The notes beneath the pieces are model-generated. The model saw nothing but the letters and a program-made list of their open reading frames with translations, did not search any database and was not told the DNA's origin. From Tanypteryx hageni (taxonomy: Eukaryota > Arthropoda > Insecta > Odonata > Petaluridae), in assembly GCA_028673005.1 (NCBI GenBank), contig CM054116.1, positions 130,425,547 to 130,489,546 on the forward strand: a stretch of 64,000 nucleotides of DNA. The letters are read 5' to 3'. The translations under genes and the position numbers were made by a program. Below, one piece after another: positions 46,618 through 57,292 of this stretch (positions are counted from its first letter, which is position 1; every line of letters begins with the position of its first letter).

Positions 46618-46715
46618 AAAATTGCTAGCAGAAGTTTTAGATTGATGCAAATTTTAAGACAATTGATAAAAGAACAGGAAAAAGTCTTATCCAGGTAAGT
46701 GCAGTGTAACTTCAT
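46618..46715 (+). repeat. Direct repeat, copy 2 of 98-100 bp
   Basis: Near-identical to 43117-43216 and in the same orientation, 3.5 kb away. Flanks differ, so only this block is shared. It is probably the remnant of a second copy of the 42131-43512 element. Confidence 0.9.
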
Positions 46716-47275
46716 AAATAGCCCATCAATTTCTCTTATCTAATTCTTATGTATTTAAGGCTTCATTTCTCCCCTCAGTACAACTAATTTCCCATAACTT
46801 ACTCCTTTATCCACATCTCAAATACCATTTAAATATTTATTCAAACCATCTTCATCAACTCCTAAAACGTTTCACTTGCTTTACCCATTCTCATTCTGAT
46901 CTCTTTTGCACTCTTGCCAACTGTTACCCAACCCATAGACCTTACCATGAACTCTTTTAAAATGTCTACTTTACCATAACTATTCTCATTTTAATCTCTT
47001 GGGCCTTGTTGCCATATTGATTCTAAATGATTAAACAAAATAAAATTAAGTAATTACCAAACATAACTTGCACCTTAAATATGTTTTCTTTGAATACAGA
47101 TGCTATCCTACAGAGAATAATGTCAATTTTACAATAAGCCTCTTAGTTTTCCCCCAACCCATGTCAGGCATTCATTTTCTATATAAGATTAATCTCTATC
47201 TACAAAAATGATATATTTACAATGAAATACTGAGAAGAAATGATAGCATTAATCTCTGCTCTAGCTTTCTGGCAG
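46716..47275. other. Non-coding
   Basis: A pyrimidine-rich stretch with no ORF or paired repeats. Confidence 0.4.
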
Positions 47276-47277
47276 TA

Positions 47278-47500
47278 CAGTAAAACCTCTATCTTACGAA
47301 CCTCCGTATAACAAACTCGGATCTAGGTCCTGCCCCTGGAACACGTAAAATGCATAGAAGATGCCGCCCTATAACAAACCTCCATAACTATGAAACTCCC
47401 GTAGAGCAAAGGCTGAACCTCATTCCCAAAATTTAATCCACCACCGTACAACGGAAATTTGACGAAAACAAAATTGTAAACATTGGCTGTCACTGGATCA
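47278..47500. mobile_element. Pogo/Tigger-like end fragment
   Basis: After a TA, CAGTAAAACCTCTATCTTAC opens a sequence with CCTCCGTATAACAAACTC and two further reiterations (CTATAACAAACCTCC and TACAACGGAAATTTG). This style is typical of the ends of pogo-type elements. A matching inverted end, GAGGTTTTACTG, occurs only at 57678-57689, too far away to pair with confidence. Confidence 0.45.
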
Positions 47501-48559
47501 TCAGGTGCAAAAACAGCATCACCCTAATGCCGCATGCCTATCTCTCCACTTCTGCCGAATCACCATCCCTAGTTGGGAACGGCCAAATGAGAGATTGGAT
47601 CATGCTCGCCGATTACTCTTTAAGCTATTGCCATTGCAAAGTGTAGCCACTGAATTATTATCATACTTAAAATGCTCATCTGAATCTATCATCATTGCTT
47701 ATGTGTCAAGTTCTTCCCAACTGTTGTCACTCAAATGAATAACAATTGTCTTAACTGGGAGAATTAGGAGATATATGGGTATGATATCCTAAGAAAAAAT
47801 ATGGGGAATGAATGAAATCGATAACTCAGAACAAAGTGCTATATACATCTTTAGTCGGCATACCCCTTAAAATATTTTTTATAAAATTCGTGTCCTCAGG
47901 TATATTTTAAAGTTAACAAACTCGGTTATTATTGGGTAGAGTCTACAAATATATATGTACTTTCTAATTATAGGATTTATGTTTATTTTATGCGCAAGAT
48001 AATTATTAGATGTTGCTTCGCCATTTTTTACATTAGATATCCTTAATTCATTTGATGAATTCTTGGATAGCAAAGCAGAAGAGATAAACTTCTCATTCAT
48101 GCTGTTCTTTATCTAAATATGTATGCCCTGTATTTTGTATTTTCTTTTCTCCCATTTTAAATGCTTTTTTTGTTTGTTTTTAATGTATTCACAAGATGAC
48201 TATTTCACTGTAATGTGCCTAATGTCAAATATAATAATAATAATAACGTATCTCTTTGAAAGATCTCGCATATCCCCAGGGATATGTGTACTTTAGGTTG
48301 CATAATGCTGATTTAAAAAATGTTAATGTTATATGTTCTCATTTTGGTTATATTTCTAAAAGTAAAGCAACCTTTTTCAATTAGCACAAATTAAAAATAT
48401 GAAACAAAATGCTCTAAAGAATTTTTACTGAACACATTTGAAATTTCCTATTTTTCTAAGCCAGATAAGTATGTTAAAGTAATGTAAATATTATTTCTGT
48501 TACGATACATGAATGACCAAAACCTCCTTCAGTCATTGTCCCTCCTAGGAGACGGACGT
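47501..48559. other. Non-coding
   Basis: No supportable gene. A short (AAT)n run at 48228-48245 after an AT-rich stretch could be a retroelement 3' tail, but nothing upstream is recognisable. Confidence 0.4.
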
Positions 48560-48612
48560 CATTAGCTAGCGCTTCCTCCCTCCTCCTACCCTCACGCAAT
48601 AATTAACATCCT

Positions 48613-49368
48613 TTGCCCGTCATGACCACCAAGGCAGCCCTTCAGGAACAAAACACCCAGCTCATGGCTGAGAACAAGTCCATCTCAGACAAATTAGTTG
48701 AAGTTTTGTCTAAGATGGACTGTTTCAGCAATGATCTTGCCGAAGCCAAGCAATTATCCGGTCCACAATGGATTGATAGTCTCGCCAAGCTGGAAACGAA
48801 TTTTAAAAATTTCCGGGAACAGCTTATGAAGGAGATCTCGGCCTTGAAATTTAAAGTCTGCCAGATCGAGGACCGTGTTTTAAACGTCGACGAGAGACTC
48901 GATGATCTGGAACAATATAGCCGCCAAAACTGTCTCCTCATCCATGGGATCCCCGAGAAGGATGGAGAAAACGGGCTGGCAATCGTCGACGAATTTTTAA
49001 AGACCAAATTAAAAGTAAGTGTCAGTCCGGTCATGATGTCCCGTGCCCACCGTATCGGGAAGAAGAACTACTCCAGGCCTCGACCCATGATTGTGAGGTT
49101 CCTCAGCTACCAGGATAGGGATAATGTTTGGCGAAACAAAAAATCCCTAAAAAGCTCCGGTTTCACGGTCACCGAGTCTCTCACCACCACCAGACTCAAG
49201 CTCCTCATCGAAGCAAAAAAATCAGCTGGCTTCGGTAATGTGTGGACGCACGATGGCAAAGTTGTCATACTGCGGCAAAATGGCGTCCGCACATTCATCT
49301 CCAACCTAAGAGAGCTGCATGCACTCCAACTTCCTTCAACCGCACTAGGGAAATCCACAACTATGTAG
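48613..49368 (+). CDS. LINE ORF1 protein, coiled coil plus RRM-like domain
   Basis: This 251-residue nucleic-acid-binding protein of a non-LTR retrotransposon is thought to coat the element RNA and act as a chaperone. Residues about 10-100 are a heptad-rich coiled coil (QLMAENKSISDKLVEVLSKM, ending in VDERLDDLEQYSRQ). Residues about 107-175 are RRM-like (NCLLIHGIPEKDGENG, then MMSRAHRIGKK and RPRPMIVRFL). The C-terminal part has the usual LTTTRLKLLIEAKKSAGFGN and VWTHDGKVVIL. The order matches L1-type ORF1 proteins found in many invertebrate LINEs. The frame is intact. A second in-frame Met lies three codons downstream and could be the true start. The GC content is higher than the flanks. Confidence 0.85.
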   Translation: MPVMTTKAALQEQNTQLMAENKSISDKLVEVLSKMDCFSNDLAEAKQLSGPQWIDSLAKLETNFKNFREQLMKEISALKFKVCQIEDRVLNVDERLDDLEQYSRQNCLLIHGIPEKDGENGLAIVDEFLKTKLKVSVSPVMMSRAHRIGKKNYSRPRPMIVRFLSYQDRDNVWRNKKSLKSSGFTVTESLTTTRLKLLIEAKKSAGFGNVWTHDGKVVILRQNGVRTFISNLRELHALQLPSTALGKSTTM

Positions 49369-49471
49369 GAGGATGGCTTTCATTGATTAACGTGCGTTTG
49401 AGCGTTCTCGCTACATTTGTCCGTTGTCGAATAACTCTCCTGTCAGTGCCTACTCTTCAAATCGACCTCTG

Positions 49472-49656
49472 CCTGCCATCCCCGTTCCTGTGACACCTGC
49501 AATCCCCGTTCCCGTGTCACCTGTCATCCCCGTTCCCGTGTCGCCCGTCGTCCTTGTTCCCGTGTCGCCTGCCATCCCCGTTCCCGTGACGCCTGCCACC
49601 CCCATTCCCGTGACGCCTGCCACCCCCGTTCCTGTGACGCCTGCCATCCCCTCCCC
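49472..49656 (+). repeat. 24-bp minisatellite, about 7.5 copies
   Basis: Units of the form CCTGCCATCCCCGTTCCCGT plus GACG or GTCG repeat from 49472. The unit length is a multiple of three, and the frame from 49424 reads as PAIPVPVT repeats. It lies in the ORF1-ORF2 spacer, so it could encode a Pro-rich tail in some copies, but ORF1 itself ends at 49368. Confidence 0.9.
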
Positions 49657-50044
49657 ATAGTGCCCTCTCCCTAGTGCTCATTCCCAAGTGGTTCCGGTGC
49701 ATCAAATTTTCCCTTATTCGGTTTCTCTCTTAGTTTTCTGTGCTGTGTTTATTTTAGTGTTTTCCACTGTTTTAGTGCTCCTATTCCCGTGCCGAAGTGC
49801 CCTTCGTGTTGGCGTAAATCCTATTTAGTGGTGTTCATTGTCTCTCGGTGTGCTTCTCATTTCCTCCAATCAGTGTTAAGTGCAATCCTCTCGCATCCCC
49901 CTTAATCAACCGTAGCATCCACTTCCATTTCAGTGCTCTTTATCCGATTAAGTTTAGTAGTGTTTAATTCCTACCAAGTGTTTTCCTCTAATGCTTTAAT
50001 TCATCTCTGCCTCTATTTTTTTTTCTTCTACCAGTGTTACTTTA

Positions 50045-52318
50045 GTGTTGTGTCTCATTCATTATTTCTTAATAATTAATTTGTATTCTTATTATTGTTA
50101 CTTAGTCATTGGCATATACTGTAGCATTACTTCTCCGCTATGTGCGCTAGCCTACTCACTAAACTCTCCAAAATTTAAGCAGAAATTTATCTCCCAACGA
50201 AATTTTAAAAACCTTGACTATGATAGTTTAATATCCGAAGCTGCGTGTCTTCCGTGGCACACTATTGAATATGCAGACGACATAGACGCAAAAATTGAAG
50301 CACTTAACACTTTTCTCTTACATCTACTCGATAAATACGCACCTATCAAAACCACACGCGTCTCTAAACCTCGCGCCCCGTGGATAACGGCCGATTTAAA
50401 ACTATTGATGGCTGGACGCGATTCAATTTTTCGTCTCTTCAAATCAAATAAATGCCCAAATACGTTCAATACCTACAAAAATATTAGAAACAAAACCAAG
50501 CAACAGATTAGAAATGCCAAAATAAAATTCACTTATTCTATATCCGGCTCCAATATAACAACATCCGCCTTATGGAACAATCTGCGACACCTTGGAATCG
50601 GCAAGTCCAAGGATTCTTCCTTACCTCCAAACATATCACTAGATTCTCTTAACGAGAGCTTCTCGACGAATCCAACAACAATCGACATAGAACGAAAACG
50701 CAAAGTAATTAGTAGTCTTACTGCAAAAGCGAACGAGTCATCCGGTTCTCCACAATTCCACTTTAAAGCTGTTTCGCAATTTAACGTACTTTCAGCAATA
50801 CGCAGAATCAAAACTACAGCCCAGGGTGCTGATGGTATTCCTATAATTATTATAAACAAATTAATACATCTATTACTCCCCGTACTTACTAACATTTTCA
50901 ACCACTCTTTATTACAGGGAAAATTCCCATCGCAATGGAAACACGCGTTAGTCCGCCCAATTCCTAAGAAATCTCTCACCGAAAACAATGACTATCGACC
51001 GATTAGCTTTCTTCCCACTTTATCAAAAGCCCTGGAGCGACTTGCACACGAACAGGTAGCAGATTTTCTCGACATTAATCATCTACTTGACCCCCATCAA
51101 TCTGGCTTTCGGAAGTCTCATAGCACCACCACCGCGCTAATTAAAATAACTGATGATATACGCAGACACATGGATGACAGAAAACTCACGGTACTAATAT
51201 TGCTTGATTTTAGTAAAGCGTTTGACTCAGTAGATAAAGACATACTCCTAGCAAAACTCCGCTGCATGAGATTCTCTTCACCTTCAATAGAGTGGTTCTC
51301 TTCGTACCTTAGCAACCGTTCCCAGCAAGTCATCTACAACGATTCCTCGTCCTCTCGGCTTAATGTTAACCAAGGCGTACCGCAGGGCTCAATTTTAGGT
51401 CCTCTATTGTTCTCTTTATTCATAAATGATTGTTCTCAATACTTAACTTACTCCAAGCATCATTTGTACGCCGATGATCTCCAAATCTACTTAGACACAA
51501 AACCCAATAACTTATCTCTTTCCATAGCTAACATAAATCATGACTTGGCCCAACTTCAAGAATGGAGCTACGATAATTTTCTCACCATAAACCCCTTGAA
51601 ATCTCAAGCCATTTTAATCGGTTATCCGAAACTACTGGCATCTATAAACCTTGCAGAATCAGTTCCTCTGTCTTTGAACGGCTCAGTTATACCCTATTGC
51701 AAAATCGTAAAAAATCTCGGGATTCTAATTAATGAAACGCTCACCTGGAATAATCATATAATAAAAATCTGCAAGACGGTAAACTCCTCCTTACACACTC
51801 TAAGGCCTCTCGTTAACATTCTTCCCTCGTCACTAAAAATACAGCTAGTGACCTCCCTAATTTTTCCTCACTTCGATTATTGTGATGTTGTATACCAGGA
51901 CTTATCAAAGGAACTCGCCATTAAGCTACAACGTTCTCATAACGCCTGCATCAGATTCATATTTAATCTTAAAAAATCTGACCATGTCTCAGAATACATC
52001 CGTCGACTCTCCTGGCTAAAACTTGATTGCCAAAGAAACCTTCACCTTCTCTCTCTATTGTATCAAATTCTAAATAACAACATCCCTTCTTATCTTTCAT
52101 CTAATTTTGTCACCATTAATACAGTTCACCATTGCAATACCAGAGGATGTGATAAACTACTAACTCCACTTCATAGAACAGAAATTTACAACAAATCCTT
52201 TACTGTCACTGCATGTAAACTCTGGAATGGCCTTCCAACGTTAATAAAAAACTCTCTATCTCTAAGCACTTTTAAACGCTTGTATTACAAGCATCTTCTC
52301 TCACTTCCCATGCATTGA
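50045..52318 (+). CDS. LINE ORF2 reverse transcriptase, endonuclease-less
   Basis: A 757-residue open frame. Roughly the first 40 residues are hydrophobic and probably not native. From about residue 42 (KFKQKFISQRNFKNLDYDSL) it is the linker that normally follows an AP endonuclease, including PWITADLKLLMAGRD. The RT core is complete: ADGIPIIIINKL, ALVRPIPKKS, DYRPISFLPTLSKALER, QSGFRKSHSTTTALIKITDD, motif A LILLDFSKAFDSVDKDIL at about 384-401, motif B NQGVPQGSILGPLLFSLFIN at 442-461 and motif C HLYADDLQIYL with YADD at 475-478. The thumb and C-terminus end in ACKLWNGLPTLIKNSLSLST and FKRLYYKHL. No frameshift or stop is present. Missing endonuclease residues mean it could not nick target DNA in the usual way. 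Confidence 0.9.
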   Translation: MLCLIHYFLIINLYSYYCYLVIGIYCSITSPLCALAYSLNSPKFKQKFISQRNFKNLDYDSLISEAACLPWHTIEYADDIDAKIEALNTFLLHLLDKYAPIKTTRVSKPRAPWITADLKLLMAGRDSIFRLFKSNKCPNTFNTYKNIRNKTKQQIRNAKIKFTYSISGSNITTSALWNNLRHLGIGKSKDSSLPPNISLDSLNESFSTNPTTIDIERKRKVISSLTAKANESSGSPQFHFKAVSQFNVLSAIRRIKTTAQGADGIPIIIINKLIHLLLPVLTNIFNHSLLQGKFPSQWKHALVRPIPKKSLTENNDYRPISFLPTLSKALERLAHEQVADFLDINHLLDPHQSGFRKSHSTTTALIKITDDIRRHMDDRKLTVLILLDFSKAFDSVDKDILLAKLRCMRFSSPSIEWFSSYLSNRSQQVIYNDSSSSRLNVNQGVPQGSILGPLLFSLFINDCSQYLTYSKHHLYADDLQIYLDTKPNNLSLSIANINHDLAQLQEWSYDNFLTINPLKSQAILIGYPKLLASINLAESVPLSLNGSVIPYCKIVKNLGILINETLTWNNHIIKICKTVNSSLHTLRPLVNILPSSLKIQLVTSLIFPHFDYCDVVYQDLSKELAIKLQRSHNACIRFIFNLKKSDHVSEYIRRLSWLKLDCQRNLHLLSLLYQILNNNIPSYLSSNFVTINTVHHCNTRGCDKLLTPLHRTEIYNKSFTVTACKLWNGLPTLIKNSLSLSTFKRLYYKHLLSLPMH

Positions 52319-52899
52319 ACCACACTCTATCTTTTCTTTCAGGTTGTCACAAGAATGCGCTTATTAGGCATAAATTTATAATTTTATTTAATTTATTTTT
52401 CCTGTATCATAATGACGATGTAATCTCCCAGGCATATCTTACCCTACAATCCCTGTTCCCCTCTCACCCCCCTCCCTCATATGGATATAAATGTATGTAC
52501 ATATGTTTGTATTTATGAATGTTTTTTTTCTCTCTGTTTCTCATATAATTGATTTTTTTTCTTTTCCTTCCCCTGAACTATTTAGGAATTTTCGCGGTTT
52601 TTTACACCTCTCTTCTCTTCGTAGGTGTTTTCCGCAGTGGGAATTTTTCTGTGTTAAAACATAACCGATACACAGTTTTTCATGACCCACAAAACTAACA
52701 TTCTTTGGTAATGCTCTGTTATCTACTAACAAATATATTAACTTGTAATTAATTTGTATTTTGTTAAAATCTGTATGTATTTAATTCCTCTTATTTTGTA
52801 AATATTGTAATTACTTATATGACGAAAGGGTTAAATGTAAGAAGGGACTACATAGTCTCAATTTCGCCCTAATAAAGTCGTTTGTCTGTCTGTCTGTCC
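52319..52899 (+). terminator. LINE 3' UTR with AATAAA and TGTC-repeat tail
   Basis: The 3' UTR ends with CCTAATAAAGTCGTTTG followed by a run of TGTC units. The simple-repeat tail in place of poly(A) fits CR1-like elements. Confidence 0.65.
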
Positions 52900-54306
52900 T
52901 CTCAGTGTGAACGCCTCGCTTGCGGGGTTTCGTGAAGAATGTGAGGGGCCTTCAAATAGCCTCCACTTACGAGTTGAAAGAATCTTGACTTATCATTGCT
53001 CAGAAAAGTCTCGTATTTTTCCCTCCCACTTATGCTCATGAAAAACGGAGAGCCCACTTCTACCTCCAGCTCTCACTGCTTTCCGGGCATTTCATGAGTC
53101 AACATTTACTGCATCTACGTAATGTCTTTTCTCTAGCGGGGCTGGTCGATGATTAACTGGTAACATTTTACCAGCCAGTCTTGTATGACATACATGTTTT
53201 GACTTGAAATATCCTATTTTGCCTTACCCTCTTGTTTTTTGTACCCACACGGAATGAAGAATAGGATGCGTAATAATCGTTTCGCTATTTTCTGCTAATC
53301 GGGTGTTGCCAAATTAATTTTACACTAACAACATTCATGTTCTGTCAGCAAGAATACTTCTGAAACCAGCGATTATTTAAAGCTAAACAGAATAACAGTA
53401 TTCCTGATAATGCGATACGCACTATAAATTTTGGTCTATATTTCGCGAGAAATTGTAATATGTACAATACACTTTATAGTAAATTAATAACGTGAGATAT
53501 TTCATGTGCTCTCATTCACAAATACTCTGCCCCACTATTAGACGGACTGCATAAATGAATCGAATGCATATTAAGATAACAATCGTTATCTCATCTTGCA
53601 CTTTTATTAGTGGCGAGACATTAATAGCGACTATTATTATTTTCATAGATTATGATAATGAACATATTAATCTTAACGTATTGTTATGTACATATTCAAT
53701 GGTTTGGAGGTGCCTTGCTTGATCAGATGAGCCCAATGATTAACACCTCATCAGCGATCTGTGCATGATACAGACCTTGGTTTCTTATCCTATCGCCGGC
53801 CTGTGTGTGGTATGGACCCATGCCGCACTGCTTTTAATTTGTTATATAGAGAGAAGTTTTTAATTTTTTTCAATTCGCTTTCACATTATTATATAGAAAG
53901 GTTTTTACCTTAAGACGATGTTGAATACAATATTTTTCTAACCGCTTTAGTTACACAAAACTAAATTACGTCTACTCGGCTGGTTGATGCAAGTAAAAAT
54001 GATTTGCTGCATTTCTTCACCTTTAATCTCCATCAGTTAATAAAACTTTATTAATGTCTCTAAATCACTTTCAGAAATTAGCTCATTCTTTATGGAAGAA
54101 AATAATTTTTTAAAAAGTTGATAATTTTCATCAGGAAATCATGTATTCAGAAAGAATACGATCAAAGATACAGAACAAAAGGCGAGAGTCCTCACTCAAT
54201 AGGAATTATTAGTGTTCAAGGTCACTAAGGCACTGTGAGAAGGCAAATCGGCGACAGATAGAGATGATTCACTCTCATTTTCATAAATTGTATCCATGCG
54301 ATGCTA
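52900..54306. other. Non-coding spacer
   Basis: No ORF with recognisable features. 53716-53830 has a GC-richer block with near-repeats (ATCTGTGCATGATACAGACC and CGGCCTGTGTGTGGTATGGACC) that could be repeat-derived, but it was not assigned. Confidence 0.45.
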
Positions 54307-54911
54307 CAGGTAGACCTCGATTTGCACCGATTCAGAATAACGTCGATTTTGAAACCAGGAAATCAAAAAGTGAAAAAATATATTCGCTATTATTTAAAAC
54401 GTTTTACAATTTTCTCGTACTGCTTATACAAAATCGTAATTCTTACATCGCTGATTTTGAATAAAAATTATAAATACAGTCATCTCTGCGAATTTGCTCT
54501 AATGAGATCGATTAATCGGTAAAAGCTGCTTGTAAAATGTAAACTTTTACATATGCGAGTGTGCTCTTATGCGATTTCATTCCCGGCACTTTAACCTATC
54601 AAAGGACAAATTTAATCTCTGCGGAGGTCCCGAGGTTATTTTTACTACGCTAATTTCTATAGGTCGGCATCTTACATGACTGCAACTATCGCGTAATGGC
54701 AGAGATGACTGTACACATCGATCGCATGAAAGAATTACAGTCAATCACGAGGACCAACGATTTGCGCATCCACTCATTGCTATAATTGTGAGATAATCTC
54801 CTCAAAAACCAACACCATTCCACGACAGTCACGTGAGCATTAGTCACTCGTCACGGTGAGTCATTTCCCTTCTGCCTAGATAAGGAGTAAGGACCAAACT
54901 CCTTAAGGTTT

Positions 54912-55107
54912 AAAGAGAAACAAAGGTGTTGAGAAGACTTTTTATGCATGCGGGCATAAATCTGAAATTGAAATTTGAATTTGAGAAATTTGAGAATCAT
55001 GCTGGCTTGATAGCTTAGTTGGTTAAAGCACCTATCCGGCAAATGGGGAGACCCGGGTTCGATTCCCGGTCAAGTACAGGATTTTTTCTCCTTCTCAAAG
55101 TTCAAAT
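54912..55107 (+). mobile_element. SINE-like insertion in the Tigger 5' region
   Basis: Bounded by the direct repeat TCCTTAAGGTTT (54900-54911 and 55108-55119), a candidate 12-base target duplication. It contains the tRNA-like 55004-55076 with good polymerase III promoter boxes. The tRNA-like part is not at the extreme 5' end of the insertion, which is unusual for a SINE, so the boundaries are tentative. Confidence 0.5.
55004..55076 (+). tRNA. tRNA-like sequence (SINE head or tRNA pseudogene)
   Basis: It folds as a cloverleaf: acceptor GGCTTGA with TCAAGTA (one mismatch and one G-U at the outer end), a D arm in TAGCTTAGTTGGTTAAAGC, anticodon stem CCTAT/ATGGG, and a perfect T arm CCGGG-TTCGATT-CCCGG. 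The anticodon loop would be CCGGCAA with GGC at the anticodon place (Ala if real). However, the invariant U33 is C and the outermost acceptor pair is lost. This pattern fits a tRNA-derived SINE head better than a functional gene. Confidence 0.55.
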
Positions 55108-55370
55108 TCCTTAAGGTTTGTTTTGTTTCCCTTTCCACTCGCTTCTTAAGAGGGTTTTCCCATTTGGGTGTCTGGCATGGAAAGGAGTGGAAGGAGGGAA
55201 AGAGGTAAAGGCAAGATAAAATGCGCTCAGTTCGCTTTTTGTACAATCATTGAATGTGCTGAAAACTGAGAGCTAACGTGTTTGTGTTGTTGTTTGACCA
55301 TTATTCTGCAGTAGCAACTGTTTTATTATATTTATAAATTGTGGATTGAATAAATAAAATAAGAGCCACC

Positions 55371-57048
55371 ATGTCTGGTAAGAGAAGTGCAGTGAAAACA
55401 AGTGGAAGTGAATGTGTTGCTAAAAAGTTACGTAGGTCTATTACGTAAGAAGATAAGATGGACGTAATTCGTAAAATAGAAGGTGGTGATACCCGTCCCA
55501 ATGTGTGTAGAAGTATGAATTTGCCTTCTTCCACTGTGACTACCATAATGAAAAATTCAGATAAAATAAAACAGTCAATGCAACAGGCTACAAGAATAAG
55601 TGCAACGCAAATGAGTTATAGCAGAAGTAAACTTTTAGAAAAAATGGAGAAATTACTGTCGCTATGGGTGGATGACATGAATCAAAAAACATTCCCTTGA
55701 CTCAAATTGCTATCACGGATAAGGCGAAGTCAATTTTTGAGGAACTTAAGATAAAAGAGGATAGTAAAAAGACATTCTTAGGAAGCAAGAGCTGGTTTAT
55801 GCGATTCAAATCTTGCACTAAGTGCCACAGTGTGAAAATAAGTGGCAAAGCAGCAGATGCAGTGGCAGCTGCAGCGTATCCTGCCGAGTTTCAGGCCATT
55901 GTGGAGGAGGGTGATTATCCTCCTGATCTCATTTTTAATGTTGATGAGACAGGCCTGTATTGGAAGAAACTGCCTTCATGAACTTTCATCGCCCGTGAAG
56001 AGAAGTCTGCGCCAGGTTTCAAGACTGCAAAAGACAGGCTAATGCTTTTTCTGGGTGCCAATGTCACTGGCACTTTAAAATTAAGGCCAATGTTGGTGTA
56101 CCATTCGGAGACGCCTCGCGCTTTCAAAGGTCTCAACAAAGCCATGTTGCCAGTCTACTGGAAGTCAAATAGAAAGGCTTGGGTGACACAAGAAGTCTTC
56201 TTGGATTGGTATGTCAACTATTTTTGCCCAACTGTGCTCCGTTTTTGTCATGAGAATGACTTGCCAACCAAAGCCCTTCTTCTCTTGGACAATGCCCCTG
56301 GCCATCCGACAAACCTAGCAGAAGTCAGAACACCTCTGGATGTCAAAGTCGTTTTCCTGCCTCCTAACACCACGTCACTTTTGCAACCAATGGACCAAGG
56401 TGTAATAGCGACCTTTAAAGCCTATTATCTCTGAAACGCCTTCAAAGAAATGCTGAGAGTTTTGGAAAGTTCAGACAAAACCGTAAAGGATTATTGGCGC
56501 TCATTCGACATTTTTTGGGGCATTAATAACATCAACACAGCCTGGGAGGAAATATCAGTGAATTGTATGAATGGAGTGTGGGGCAAACTTCTGCCAGAAT
56601 TTGTTTCCTTCGCAGGATTCCAACCAGTGGAGAATGTCATAGATGACGTAAGAAGACTAGCACAAGAGGTGGGCTTGGACGAAGTGACAGATGAAGATAT
56701 AACAGAACTTTTGGAAAGTCATGGGCGGCCTCTTTCCAATGAAGACTTAGAAGAATTGGCCGCACAACTGGGCCAAAGGGAAGAGAAGGAAAGAGAGGAA
56801 GAAGAACTTCAACTACGTGAAATGAAGACAATCGATCTCCAGCGCATCCTCTCAGACTCACTGATGAGCTCTGCAAGATTGACCATGACTGGGAGTGGAG
56901 TGCTACAGCGAAGAGGAGCGTTATGGCATCCATGATGCCTTATCATGAAATTTTGATAGAAAGAAAGAAGAAATCACGACAGTCCACACTGCATGCTTTC
57001 TTTAAAAAACGTGACGATCCTCAACCAGGGACTTCGTCAGAGAACTAA
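55371..57048 (+). pseudogene. Tigger transposase, inactivated
   Basis: ATG at 55371 starts MSGKRSAVKTSG, the typical Tigger N-terminus. The first helix-turn-helix continues (KMDVIRKIEGGDTRPNVCRS) after an in-frame TAA at 55446. A one-base shift occurs near 55695, after which TQIAITDKAKSIFEELK and the CENP-B-type second DNA-binding domain follow (SKSWFMRFKSC). The catalytic domain retains all three acidic residues: DLIFNVDETGLYW, LLLLDNAPGHP and LLQPMDQGVI. TGA stops at 55979 and 56432 fall where Arg is expected, consistent with CGA-to-TGA changes from CpG decay. A final shift near 56865 leads to ELCKIDHDW and the conserved end STLHAFFKKRDDPQPGTSSE before TAA at 57046. Apart from two stops, two shifts and the TAA, the protein is complete at about 555 residues. 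Confidence 0.92.
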
Positions 57049-57292
57049 CGCTGCTTCATTACGCCATTGCCGGTTGTAAGTGTACAAAATATATTTTTTA
57101 AATTCCCTTTATTATATTTACGTAATTTCAGAAATTTAAACGCAATATTACTCGTCAATGTTTGGGTGCCGGGAACGCATGTCATTGACTTCCCATTGAT
57201 TTACATTATAAAATCGTTTCAATTTACGCTGATTCCGATTACGCCGGTTAGTCCAGGAACGCATCCCCGGTGTAAATCGAGGGCTACCTGTA

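Larger units (their letters stand above)
48560..52899 (+). mobile_element. CR1/Jockey-type LINE lacking the endonuclease domain
   Basis: A 5' leader is followed by ORF1 (48613-49368), a spacer with a 24-bp minisatellite, ORF2 reverse transcriptase (50045-52318), and a 3' UTR ending in AATAAA at about 52871 and a (TGTC)n run at 52882-52899. Both frames are intact, so it is young. The apurinic endonuclease that should precede the RT in ORF2 is absent. Upstream of about 50160 there is only non-coding, T-rich sequence. The left boundary is approximate and no target duplication was identified. Confidence 0.82.
54307..57290 (+). mobile_element. Tigger (pogo superfamily) DNA transposon, about 2.98 kb
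   Basis: The left TIR CAGGTAGACCTCGATTTGCA and the right TIR, reverse complemented, CAGGTAGCCCTCGATTTACA are flanked by TA (54305-54306 and 57291-57292). The next block is also mirrored (AACGTCGATTT near 54340, GCGTAAATT-type sequence near 57220). The transposase pseudogene lies inside at 55371-57048. The 1-kb 5' non-coding part is longer than in compact Tigger copies, in part because of a SINE-like insertion at 54912-55107. Confidence 0.92.

Noticed and set aside
49472..49656. Possible CRISPR-like array
   Set aside because: Contiguous 24-bp units without spacers in a LINE of an animal genome; a minisatellite.
55004..55076. Functional tRNA-Ala gene
   Set aside because: Position 33 is C instead of the invariant U, the outer acceptor pair is lost, and the sequence sits in a repeat-flanked insertion within a transposon.
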